From: Spirosoma sp. KUDC1026
Lineage (GTDB): Bacteria; Bacteroidota; Bacteroidia; Cytophagales; Spirosomataceae
Direction of reading: 5' to 3'
Assembly (NCBI RefSeq): GCF_013375035.1
Contig: NZ_CP056032.1
Span: 5,206,001 to 5,270,000, forward strand
DNA: 64,000 bases
Both the position numbers and the translations under genes were made by a program. Positions 34,311 through 40,844 of the stretch are shown piece by piece (positions within the stretch are counted from its first letter, which is position 1; every line of letters begins with the position of its first letter). The notes below the pieces were generated by a model, which was not told where the DNA came from, did no database searches, and saw nothing but the letters and a program-made list of their open reading frames with translations.

Positions 34311-34342
34311 AAGCCCACCCCACGCCGGGGTGGGCTTTTTTT
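34311..34342 (+). terminator. Rho-independent terminator
   Basis: Perfect 11-base arms AAGCCCACCCC and GGGGTGGGCTT with a 5-base loop, followed by a run of Ts, 20 bases after the stop codon of the AT-rich cassette. Confidence 0.93.
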
Positions 34343-34464
34343 ATTGGCCCGATCAAAACCCGCCACCAGCAATCGCCAGCAGCGGGTCGGCAATTTCCGT
34401 AACACATCTCTGTGCATGTAATCGAGCGAATAATACGAAGGAGAGAGGGGAAAGGCAAGGGGTA

Positions 34465-34585
34465 ATGCCCTGTTACACAACACGTTAATTTTATCGTGCC
34501 TTGTTGCGTAATTATTTTTTATAATGTTGTTGGATATTGTCTAATGTTGTGTACCTTTGTCATAAGCAAATCAGCAACAGGGCAT
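34465..34585 (+). promoter_or_regulatory. Second early promoter (P2) inside a flanking inverted repeat
   Basis: TTGG at 34530 and TACCTTTG at 34552-34559 form a promoter with the same 19-base spacing as P1, and 34518-34549 is an exact 32-base copy of the P1 sequence including a TTGTCTAA half-site. Outer arms ATGCCCTGTT (34465-34474) and AACAGGGCAT (34576-34585) form a perfect 10-base inverted repeat around it. It should drive the recombination/methylase operon and be under the same repressor. The stretch 34343-34464 holds nothing else I can name. Confidence 0.7.
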
Positions 34586-34659
34586 AGAGGAATACATAGT
34601 GGCCCCACAAACCACCGCCGTCCTGGGTCGATCTGACAAACGCCAACACCTTACGACAA

Positions 34660-34944
34660 ATGAACGCGACTACTTCAACATCCCACATCGATCTGACAGA
34701 ACTGGAAGAAAAGGTTCTGCGAAATATCGTCGGCTCTGAATATCAGGATTGCGATCCTACAGACTACGCCTACATGACGACCCATGAAATCTACTCGTTC
34801 TCTGCGACGAACGAAAGTAAATCGCTTCGTGGCGCACTGGGTAGCTGCATCAAAAAAGGATTGGCGGGTGCCGGCGAACCCTACGAAGGCGAGCCAACCT
34901 GCTTCATTACTGAGCATGGACTTCGGGCGCTTTCACTCATTTAA
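34660..34944 (+). CDS. Small early protein, possible winged helix
   Basis: 94 residues. DLTELEEKVLRNIVGSEYQD, then SLRGALGSCIKKGLA and a final FITEHGLRALSLI give the helix-helix-wing outline of small MarR-like domains. It is the first gene after P2, with 110 bases of leader. It may be a regulator of the second operon, but that is only suggested by place and outline. Confidence 0.65.
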   Translation: MNATTSTSHIDLTELEEKVLRNIVGSEYQDCDPTDYAYMTTHEIYSFSATNESKSLRGALGSCIKKGLAGAGEPYEGEPTCFITEHGLRALSLI

Positions 34945-34955
34945 GCATTACCACA

Positions 34956-35321
34956 ATGAGCAACTACCCAAAAGACATCGAGCCCTGTTGCATCGTGACA
35001 AAGGGCGAGTACGGCACGATCGTGATTGATCCGGTCGACCAGATTGCCAGCGATGCCGACGAGTTCAACAACGCCTGGGTGTATGAGCACTCGCTCACTA
35101 CCCTGTTTAGCTGCGAAGTGTCGAACATCAAGGCGGGCCGACTCGCGCCCTCTGACGAGGTATTCATCCACTTTGAACTGCCTACTGACGTGAACTACGC
35201 CTGCAACGTGCCGGTGATTTTTTCGGGCGTGACTGATGGAGCGATCAAGTTGATGATGCGACTGACCGACCTGCGTAACGAGGTGGACTTCTGGGATGAG
35301 GTATCGGCTAAAGGATTCTAA
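34956..35321 (+). CDS. Unknown early prophage protein
   Basis: 121 residues, acidic, mixed alpha/beta, no signal or membrane segment. It sits two bases before the ERF recombinase gene and 11 bases after the previous gene, so it is part of the same transcript. A role in recombination or its regulation is possible from context. The family is unknown to me. Confidence 0.7.
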   Translation: MSNYPKDIEPCCIVTKGEYGTIVIDPVDQIASDADEFNNAWVYEHSLTTLFSCEVSNIKAGRLAPSDEVFIHFELPTDVNYACNVPVIFSGVTDGAIKLMMRLTDLRNEVDFWDEVSAKGF

Positions 35322-35323
35322 TC

Positions 35324-35962
35324 ATGGAACAGGCAACGACAACCGCAGCATTTGAAGCCTTTCTAAAGGCTCAATCAGAATTTAAGACGGCTATCAAGGA
35401 TAGCGTCAACCCCCATTTTAAATCGAAATTTGCTGATTTCGCATCTGTCTACGACGCCGTTAAGGACGCCCTCCACAATAACGGCTTCTACGTCACTCAG
35501 CCCATTCAGATCAGCGACAACGGATTTCCGATTGTTGAAACGATTGTCCGCTACAAGGACGGCACGGAGATCGAACGGTCAGCTTGTCCGGTAGTCGCCA
35601 AACAGCAAAACGATCCCCAGGCAATGGGATCTGCTATAACCTACGCCCGTCGCTACTCGCTGGCTGCTATTCTCTGCGTGGTGACCGATGACGACGACGC
35701 TGAAGCGGCTATTGGCGACCGGAACGCGAAGCCTCAGCCCCAACAACGTCAACAGTCAGCCTCTTCATCGAACGTGAATTTTGATGAATGGCAAATGGCC
35801 GCCGACGCCTGCAGGGGTGCCGCTGATTTGAACCGGTTGAAAAAAGATGTAGCGGCTAGCAAGTTTGGCGACGACGACTTTAAAAAGGTTTGGGCAATGT
35901 TGACCAAACGTGCCAAAGCATTGGGCTGCAACTACGATAAAGACGCTAAAAATTTTACATAA
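35324..35962 (+). CDS. ERF-family single-strand annealing protein
   Basis: 212 residues. The N-terminal ~135 residues are a complete ERF core: AFLKAQSEFKTAIKDSVNPH with FKSKFADFASV (about 10-42), VKDALHNNGFYVTQPI, and AMGSAITYARRYSLAAILCVV (about 101-121), ending with DDDDAEAA. A Gln/Pro/Ser linker and a short C-terminal helical domain follow. ERF proteins anneal complementary single strands during phage recombination and repair. It is the best-identified member of the P2 operon. Confidence 0.93.
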   Translation: MEQATTTAAFEAFLKAQSEFKTAIKDSVNPHFKSKFADFASVYDAVKDALHNNGFYVTQPIQISDNGFPIVETIVRYKDGTEIERSACPVVAKQQNDPQAMGSAITYARRYSLAAILCVVTDDDDAEAAIGDRNAKPQPQQRQQSASSSNVNFDEWQMAADACRGAADLNRLKKDVAASKFGDDDFKKVWAMLTKRAKALGCNYDKDAKNFT

Positions 35963-36027
35963 GGATAGGTTGAATCTAACCAACAGACGGAGGTGGCCCT
36001 GCTGCCCCCACTCTTTCACTACAGTCC

Positions 36028-36303
36028 ATGCCCGGCCTACTCCCCACCACCGACACCGGACCCAACCTCAATAGCAAAGAGGAACTGCTGAAACCCGGCG
36101 TGTGGGTAGGCAAGCTGCCCAGCACGGGCGTCGTACACCGGCTGACGGTAGGGGGCGGGAAGATAAAAATCGAGCGAGGCTGCTACACCTCCCCGCACGA
36201 CGGGTGGACCAAGCACTACGACACACTCCATCAGGAGGACGCTGAAAAGCATTTGCATTTGCTGCGAGAAGTTAGAAGCAACCCCTGCGCGTGGCAGGGA
36301 TAA
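36028..36303 (+). CDS. Small prophage protein, unknown
   Basis: 91 residues with a beta-rich centre (KPGVWVGKLPSTGVVHRLTV) and a helical acidic/His-rich C-terminus. It starts 65 bases after the ERF gene. I do not know the family. A short GGTT...AACC hairpin lies in the gap before it. Confidence 0.65.
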   Translation: MPGLLPTTDTGPNLNSKEELLKPGVWVGKLPSTGVVHRLTVGGGKIKIERGCYTSPHDGWTKHYDTLHQEDAEKHLHLLREVRSNPCAWQG

Positions 36304-36351
36304 AATAGAGCAACCAATTCATTTTCAATTCTATATCTCCAATCAATTCCC

Positions 36352-36630
36352 ATGAAACAAGTTCTGATTACTACCGAACACCGTGGCGTATGGTACGCCG
36401 AAGTAGCCGAAACTGCTGACCTGACCGCTACAACGCTGACGGATCTGAAAAACTGCCGCATGGCCATCTACTGGGGAACAACAAAAGGTTTGCATGAGCT
36501 GTGCCAGACTGGCCCTACCAGTTCCAGTAAAATTTCCAGCCCCGCCGATATTCTGGTGCTGCACAAAGTAACGGGCGTGTTTGCCATCACAGAAGCCGCT
36601 GCCGAAAAATGGAACAGCCACTGCAAATAG
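36352..36630 (+). CDS. Small prophage protein, unknown
   Basis: 92 residues, alpha/beta, with no signal peptide. It opens with MKQVLITTEHRGVWYAEVAE. The 3' end overlaps the glycine-repeat gene by 22 bases in another frame, so translation may be coupled. The family is unknown to me. Confidence 0.65.
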   Translation: MKQVLITTEHRGVWYAEVAETADLTATTLTDLKNCRMAIYWGTTKGLHELCQTGPTSSSKISSPADILVLHKVTGVFAITEAAAEKWNSHCK

Positions 36631-37004
36631 ACTTCCTGACCTATGGGGATGTGATTGATGCGGGAGCCTGCCATGACGGGGTAGTGAGTGCCTGTAAACG
36701 GGCCGGCGTGTGGGCGGGTACAGTGGAAGAGCTGCTACCCAAATTCAGGGGCAACGAAAACTACATCCTAGCAGCCGCGAAGCGGACCGGCAACGGCAAC
36801 GGCTACGGCTACGGCTACGGCGACGGCAACGGCGACGGCAACGGCTACGGCAACGGCTACGGCTACGGCAACGGCTACGGCAACGGCAACGGCAACGGCT
36901 ACGGCAACGGCGACGGCGACGGCAACGGCTACGGCAACGGCAACGGCAACGGCTACGGCAACGGCTACGGCAACGGCTACGGCAACGGCGACGGCGAAAT
37001 ATAA
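36609..37004 (+). CDS. Protein with a 34-unit Gly-Asn/Tyr/Asp dipeptide repeat
   Basis: 131 residues. The first ~60 form a normal small domain (DFLTYGDVIDAGACHDGVVS and VEELLPKFRGNENYILAAAK). Residues 61-128 are 34 consecutive Gly-X pairs in which X is Asn (17), Tyr (12) or Asp (5), then GEI and stop. All pairs are encoded as GGC followed by AAC, TAC or GAC, with no synonymous change anywhere. Such repeats expand and contract easily. The N-terminal part has an ACxxGV motif that might form a small capping or binding domain. The function is unknown. Confidence 0.8.
   Translation: MEQPLQIDFLTYGDVIDAGACHDGVVSACKRAGVWAGTVEELLPKFRGNENYILAAAKRTGNGNGYGYGYGDGNGDGNGYGNGYGYGNGYGNGNGNGYGNGDGDGNGYGNGNGNGYGNGYGNGYGNGDGEI
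36789..36992 (+). repeat. Tandem GGCNAC hexamer array, 34 units
   Basis: Thirty-four uninterrupted hexamers of the form GGC-N-AC, where N is A, T or G and never C. Only that one base varies in each unit across 204 bases. It lies in frame inside the gene at 36609. Confidence 0.95.
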
Positions 37005-37107
37005 TTAGGTGTGGTTCGAGACAGGGCGGCTCCTGGTCGCCCTCCTCTCTTTCGCACCAAGAAGTAGCCCCTGGCCAGGACGGCGGGGGAGGTAAACAAC
37101 AAGGAAT

Positions 37108-37920
37108 ATGGCAAAAACGCCCATTAGCTACTACGGGGGCAAGCAAAATTTGGTCAGCACCATTCTGCCCATTCTTCAGGTGCCCCATGCCCGGTACGTG
37201 GAAGCGTTCGTGGGTGGCGGGGCGGTGTTCTGGGCAAAGAGGCCGTCGGCGCTGGAGTCCATCAACGACCTTGACGACCGGGTGATTAACTTCTACCGGG
37301 TGTGTCAGGCGCGGTTTGATGAACTGAACGATCGGGTGCAATCAACTCTGCACAGCGAGTCGGTGTACCGACTCGCTGGTAAGATTCTGAAAGAAGCCAA
37401 AGCCGATGAGGTGGCGTTTGCCTGGGCGTTTTGGGTGCAGACGAACATGAGTTTTGGCCATAAATTATTTGCTGGTTTTCGCTTTGCTCAAGACCACGAT
37501 GAAGCCCAGACCACGCATAATAGTAAGCAGAAGTTCACCACTTTACTTTCGGAACGCCTTGCCTCCGTCGAAATCTTCTCCCGTGACGCCCTGTCGGTGA
37601 TCGCCCTGAAAGACGCTAAAGACACGCTGTTCTACTTAGACCCGCCCTACGTATCAAGCGATTGCGGTCACTACAAAGGCTACACCCGCGCCAACTGGGA
37701 GGAATTGCTACATACGCTGACAACAATCAAAGGAAAGTTCGTTTTGAGTAGCTACCCCGAGCCGGAATTAGCTGAGTTGCTAGCCGGTCAGGTTTGGCAC
37801 CAACACCAGATTCAACAGGCAATTGGCGTCACCGGCAAAAAGGCCGGGAAGGTCAAAACTGAAGTGATTACCAGCAACTTCTTACCCGTCACCAAACGCC
37901 AGCAATCCCTTTTCGCATGA
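37108..37920 (+). CDS. DNA adenine methylase (Dam/D12 class)
   Basis: 270 residues, the normal length of the D12 class of N6-adenine methyltransferases. The SAM-binding motif is ISYYGGKQNLVSTILPIL (about 6-23), followed by RYVEAFVGGGAVFWAKRP near 31-48, and the catalytic motif is FYLDPPYVSSDCGHY near 174-188. The target sequence cannot be read from the protein. Without a nearby restriction enzyme it is probably a protective or regulatory phage methylase. It overlaps the next gene by 4 bases. Confidence 0.95.
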   Translation: MAKTPISYYGGKQNLVSTILPILQVPHARYVEAFVGGGAVFWAKRPSALESINDLDDRVINFYRVCQARFDELNDRVQSTLHSESVYRLAGKILKEAKADEVAFAWAFWVQTNMSFGHKLFAGFRFAQDHDEAQTTHNSKQKFTTLLSERLASVEIFSRDALSVIALKDAKDTLFYLDPPYVSSDCGHYKGYTRANWEELLHTLTTIKGKFVLSSYPEPELAELLAGQVWHQHQIQQAIGVTGKKAGKVKTEVITSNFLPVTKRQQSLFA

Positions 37921-38336
37921 CCCCGACCGCCCCACCCCCGACCGCCCCCGACTTTGCCCTGTTCTGCGCCAAGAACAGCAGCGTCGATATTGAGTGGAAA
38001 GCCAACGCCCTGACGGTGGCACGCAGAGCCTGGGAACAACAGACGCCCTTTGAGCAGCGGGATTACAAAGCGCTGAAGGCGTTCGCGATCAGTTTGCGGC
38101 TGACCTGGAACCCAAATGGTAAGCTGGGCAAGAAGTCAGGCCGCTACGAAGCTCCGATGGGGGATTATGAACTGGAGCGGCACCTACACGACGCCCGCTA
38201 CGCCAGCGATTTGAATCACCTGATTACGAACAGGTACTGGATCGCCTGCATGAGCGAGACCCACCGCGCCCGGCTCTGGAATAAGGCCAAACGCATCGGG
38301 GCGGGGTGGGATGGGGAGGGGAAGAAGTTTATCTAA
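37917..38336 (+). CDS. Unknown prophage protein
   Basis: 139 residues starting at the ATGA overlap with the methylase gene. A Pro/Thr-rich N-terminus is followed by a basic helical region (NALTVARRAWEQQTPFEQRD, YKALKAFAISLRLTW) and a second one near the end. No family is recognised. Translational coupling suggests a link to the methylase. Confidence 0.7.
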   Translation: MTPTAPPPTAPDFALFCAKNSSVDIEWKANALTVARRAWEQQTPFEQRDYKALKAFAISLRLTWNPNGKLGKKSGRYEAPMGDYELERHLHDARYASDLNHLITNRYWIACMSETHRARLWNKAKRIGAGWDGEGKKFI

Positions 38337-38351
38337 AGAACGAGAATAAAA

Positions 38352-38582
38352 ATGGAGGCATCGAAAAATATCATCACGCCAGCAGAGCGCATGAGGAATC
38401 AGGCTCAGGCTATTATAAAATTAACTACGCCAACTGGCAGGTCTGGCGCGCACGGGCATACAAAAGTTCACTACGCAAACGACAGACACACAATCGCATT
38501 TCACGCAAATGGGATGGCTGAAATGCTCCTGCTGTTTCTGGACGGGAAGCTACCTGAACGCAATGCAGACGAACCATTCTAA
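38352..38582 (+). CDS. Small prophage protein, unknown
   Basis: 76 residues: a helical N-terminus (MEASKNIITPAERMRNQAQA), a His/Gly-rich middle and a hydrophobic helix MAEMLLLFLDGKL. It starts 15 bases after the preceding stop codon and ends just before the mini-CRISPR array. The function is unknown. Confidence 0.6.
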   Translation: MEASKNIITPAERMRNQAQAIIKLTTPTGRSGAHGHTKVHYANDRHTIAFHANGMAEMLLLFLDGKLPERNADEPF

Positions 38583-38589
38583 CCCCGCC

Positions 38590-38608
38590 CCCGCCGGGTC
38601 AACGCGGG
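38590..38608 (+). promoter_or_regulatory. GC-rich intercistronic hairpin (before the CRISPR array)
   Basis: CCCGC and GCGGG arms with a 9-base loop, followed by AGAGATAAGAGGA and then the first CRISPR repeat 13 bases later. Five other hairpins of this kind precede tiny genes in this operon. Confidence 0.5.
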
Positions 38609-38621
38609 AGAGATAAGAGGA

Positions 38622-38847
38622 ATTTCAATTCCACTCAGGTACGATTAGAAGAGGGCGATAGCTGTAAGGAGCTGTCTCGTATCCCATTTCAATTCCACTC
38701 AGGTACGATTAGAAGTCTCACTAAATCCTGATCGTGCCAGCGACTATCAACATTTCAATTCCACTCAGGTACGATTAGAAGCAAAAAGAGACCACCCCCG
38801 CGTCGGACGGGCTACATATTTCAATTCCACTCAGGTACGATTAGAAG
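38622..38847. CRISPR. Mini-CRISPR array: four 30-bp repeats, three spacers, no cas genes nearby
   Basis: Four identical 30-base repeats lie at 38622-38651, 38686-38715, 38752-38781 and 38818-38847. They begin ATTTCAATTCC and end GATTAGAAG, so on the minus strand they end in GGAATTGAAAT, the 3' end usual for type I-B and type III repeats. Spacers are 34, 36 and 36 bases. No cas gene is present in the window. The repeat direction suggests minus-strand crRNAs, against the surrounding operon, but no AT-rich leader stands out on either side. The array occupies a gene slot in the prophage early operon. Confidence 0.88.
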
Positions 38848-38972
38848 TTCGATACCTCAGAAGAGGCTCTAGCAAAGGGCAATGAGCTAATACCCTCCCT
38901 TCCTATTGGCTACCAAGTATTAGCAGATACAGTACGAAAGGATTACTTCCAAAGCCAAACCCCCTCCAAACC
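38848..38972. other. Intergenic stretch after the CRISPR array
   Basis: No gene is visible. If the array is read on the minus strand this would be its leader side, but it is not notably AT-rich and shows no degenerate repeat that I can see. A ribosome-binding context for the gene at 38973 is at its end. Confidence 0.35.
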
Positions 38973-39461
38973 ATGAACACAACAGCACCCCGCACCAAAC
39001 GCCAGAGCCGCTACGGCCTTCGCTACCTGCTACTGGAACTGCTAGAGAACATCTACGAGATTCAGCGCCTATTATGGCTCCGTTTAATCGCTATGCCCGC
39101 CCGGTTCGATGCCGCCCTGTTTGCCGATGAGGTCGCCGATAGCTTACAGAAGCCCGAAAAGGCGGAAGATATTGAGCCGATCGACCCGCGCTCGTGGCTC
39201 AATCGGGTGCTGAACGAAGGGGCCGAGGTTATGCGCCAACGACCCGGCCGAAACCGCAACGTATATTCTGAGCCGTTCGAGGTGCCGCAACACTGCAAGG
39301 AGAGCGAGGAAGGCGTACCCTACCCGCGCTGGGTAGACTGGGCGCTGATCGGGGGAACGATCCCCTTAACGGCGTTCCTGTTCTATATCGCCCCGATTCT
39401 GTTTGGCTGCATCGCGGTCGGTTGTGCGGTGGTTCTGGTGCTTCTAACGCTACGCAAATGA
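38973..39461 (+). CDS. Small membrane protein, unknown
   Basis: 162 residues. A basic, helical N-terminal two-thirds with two adjacent short amphipathic stretches (LLELLENIYEIQRLLWLRLI) precedes one or two membrane helices near the C-terminus (ALIGGTIPLTAFLFYIAPIL then FGCIAVGCAVVLVLLTL). The 3' end overlaps the next small membrane gene by 4 bases. It is the first of three coupled membrane-protein genes. The role is unknown. Confidence 0.7.
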   Translation: MNTTAPRTKRQSRYGLRYLLLELLENIYEIQRLLWLRLIAMPARFDAALFADEVADSLQKPEKAEDIEPIDPRSWLNRVLNEGAEVMRQRPGRNRNVYSEPFEVPQHCKESEEGVPYPRWVDWALIGGTIPLTAFLFYIAPILFGCIAVGCAVVLVLLTLRK

Positions 39462-39616
39462 GCTTCTGGGATAAGGTCAGATACGTCTACGACTGGGTTC
39501 TTGTCGCCTGGCTGATGGGGCTAATCATCGCCCTGCTTGGCGGGCCGGCCTGTCTTAAACTCACCTGCCTTTATTTGACCGTTTACTTTCTCCAACCTCA
39601 ACCGACAAAGAAATGA
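39458..39616 (+). CDS. Very small membrane protein
   Basis: 52 residues from the ATG at 39458, which overlaps the preceding stop codon as ATGA. An earlier in-frame ATG at 39422 lies well inside the previous gene and is less likely. One hydrophobic helix covers about residues 14-40. The next small gene starts with another ATGA overlap, so three tiny membrane genes are translated as a unit. Confidence 0.65.
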   Translation: MSFWDKVRYVYDWVLVAWLMGLIIALLGGPACLKLTCLYLTVYFLQPQPTKK

Positions 39617-39774
39617 ACAAACCCCGCACCAATTACGACGCCTGGGTCAGCTTTGTTTGGGCTGCTGCCATCGTGGCCATGATTGCAGCCATCGCTATTC
39701 ATGCCCAGCGCGAAGCCGAACGGAAGGGTATCGCGCCCCGCCAATCAAGTATCTGGATAAACCTCAGCAAGTGA
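39613..39774 (+). CDS. Very small membrane protein
   Basis: 53 residues starting with MNKPRTNYDAWVSFV at an ATGA overlap with the preceding stop codon. One membrane helix is at about 12-30, with a basic C-terminal tail (REAERKGIAPRQ). It is followed 3 bases later by the zinc-ribbon gene. The function is unknown. Confidence 0.6.
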   Translation: MNKPRTNYDAWVSFVWAAAIVAMIAAIAIHAQREAERKGIAPRQSSIWINLSK

Positions 39775-39777
39775 AGT

Positions 39778-40017
39778 ATGGCAACAGAAGTAATACGAAT
39801 AGGCGACAGCGTAGCGCTGGTTTCTTATGGCGAAAGCGATTTTACCTGCCCGATTTGCGGCAAAGAACACGAAGAGAAGGACTGGTACGCAAGGTACAGC
39901 AAGTCTAAGAACTGTGTAATAACAATGAAGTGCAAGGGCTGTAAAAGAAAGCTAGGTCTTACCATCGACATGAAATGTAACGTAGTAGTCTGGGAGGAAA
40001 TGCCAGCCAAGAAATAA
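39778..40017 (+). CDS. Small zinc-ribbon protein
   Basis: 79 residues. Two Cys-x2-Cys knuckles are present: CPICGKEHEEKDWY near 21-34 and CKGCKRKLG near 51-59, with an ITMK strand between them. This is a four-cysteine zinc ribbon, the kind used to bind nucleic acid or another protein. The remainder is beta-rich (IRIGDSVALVSYGESDFT). It follows the tiny membrane-protein genes by 3 bases. The partner is unknown. Confidence 0.75.
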   Translation: MATEVIRIGDSVALVSYGESDFTCPICGKEHEEKDWYARYSKSKNCVITMKCKGCKRKLGLTIDMKCNVVVWEEMPAKK

Positions 40018-40028
40018 CCACCCCGCCT

Positions 40029-40044
40029 GCCCCGATCGTGGGGC
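40029..40044 (+). promoter_or_regulatory. GC-rich intercistronic hairpin before the short methyltransferase gene
   Basis: GCCCC and GGGGC arms around GATCGT, followed by GGCATAGCCAGCGATAAGAGA and the ATG at 40066 (the last 20 of these bases include the purine-rich AAGAGA). It is one of the repeated small-gene leader hairpins. Confidence 0.5.
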
Positions 40045-40065
40045 GGCATAGCCAGCGATAAGAGA

Positions 40066-40554
40066 ATGATGATATCAGAACCACTTGTTATAAGTTCAGA
40101 TTTTCAAACGCCCCCGGCGGTCTGTAATTACATGGCCGACCTCCTGCCGAACTGGATATCTACTGTACTTGAGCCAACCCCCGGAATTGGCAACCTAGTA
40201 CACGCAATTCAGAACAGGGGCGCTCTTGTTTACGCACCAGAAGACGACTTCTGGACTATGCGGCATGATATCAAATACGATGCTGTAGTGATGAACCCAC
40301 CCTTCACGCCAATGCAAGAGGGGTACCGGTACCTACAGGCTTGCATGGAATTATCAGATCGAGTTATCGCCCTGCTTCCTTGGTTTGTCATCATCAATTC
40401 GGAGCGACGACTTCGTGATATCAAATCGTTCGGCTTAGTGTCTGTCACCCACTTGCCGCGTAAAACTTTCCCCGGTACCAGAATCCAGTGCTGCGTACTT
40501 GAAATGAATCGCAACTACGCTGGCGATATCACTTTCAAAGATTTCAATTTCTAA
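40066..40554 (+). CDS. Short class I N6-adenine methyltransferase-like protein
   Basis: 162 residues. SAM motif I is VLEPTPGIGNLVHAI (about 33-47) and the adenine-target motif IV is VVMNPPFTPMQEG (about 73-85). The start context TPPAVCNYMADLLP is that of phage or plasmid N6-MTases. It ends soon after the catalytic strand and has no target-recognition domain, so it may need a partner or modify a small substrate. The start could be either of the first two Mets. It is a second methyltransferase in the same operon as the D12 enzyme. Confidence 0.8.
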   Translation: MMISEPLVISSDFQTPPAVCNYMADLLPNWISTVLEPTPGIGNLVHAIQNRGALVYAPEDDFWTMRHDIKYDAVVMNPPFTPMQEGYRYLQACMELSDRVIALLPWFVIINSERRLRDIKSFGLVSVTHLPRKTFPGTRIQCCVLEMNRNYAGDITFKDFNF

Positions 40555-40560
40555 ACCCGC

Positions 40561-40579
40561 CCGGCAGCGGTACGGCCGG
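40561..40579 (+). promoter_or_regulatory. GC-rich intercistronic hairpin
   Basis: CCGGC and GCCGG arms with a 9-base loop, followed by AAGACAAGACG and the start codon at 40591, 11 bases after the stem. Confidence 0.5.
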
Positions 40580-40590
40580 AAGACAAGACG

Positions 40591-40803
40591 ATGGAAGCAC
40601 TAACCAGCGAAAGCATCAAGAAAATGAAACGTGACGACGTAGTGCCTTACTACGTGGATATGATCAAACAGGACGCAGCAACGGGCGAGTTTGGCTCGGA
40701 AGAATGCAAACGAATTAACAATCTAATTATAGATCGTTGGTCGGTTGCGGCTCTCATCTACATCAAAGAAAAGGCGTGGAAACAACTCCCACAGCTACAC
40801 TAA
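40591..40803 (+). CDS. Small prophage protein, unknown
   Basis: 70 residues, charged and helical (SIKKMKRDDVVPYYVDMIKQ), with a C-terminal basic-hydrophobic helix. It is a monodomain tiny gene flanked by the GC-rich hairpins on both sides. The function is unknown. Confidence 0.65.
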   Translation: MEALTSESIKKMKRDDVVPYYVDMIKQDAATGEFGSEECKRINNLIIDRWSVAALIYIKEKAWKQLPQLH

Positions 40804-40812
40804 CCCCAACCC

Positions 40813-40828
40813 GCCCCCGGCGCGGGGC
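40813..40828 (+). promoter_or_regulatory. GC-rich intercistronic hairpin before the YopX gene
   Basis: GCCCC and GGGGC arms around CGGCGC, then ATAACACGAGAGAAAG and the ATG at 40845, 16 bases after the stem. Confidence 0.5.
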
Positions 40829-40844
40829 ATAACACGAGAGAAAG

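Noticed and set aside
36789-36992. The hexamer array as a CRISPR or a diversity-generating retroelement target
   Set aside because: Units are 6 bases with no spacers, and there is no reverse transcriptase or template repeat in the window.
36710-37341. Long Arg-rich open frames on both strands over the GGCNAC array
   Set aside because: They are other-frame readings of the hexamer repeat; the Gly-X frame has a normal N-terminal domain and an overlap with the upstream gene.
38622-38847. The 30-base repeats as an ordinary tandem repeat
   Set aside because: The three intervening sequences are unrelated in sequence and close in length (34, 36, 36), and the repeat has the GGAATTGAAA end of known CRISPR repeats.
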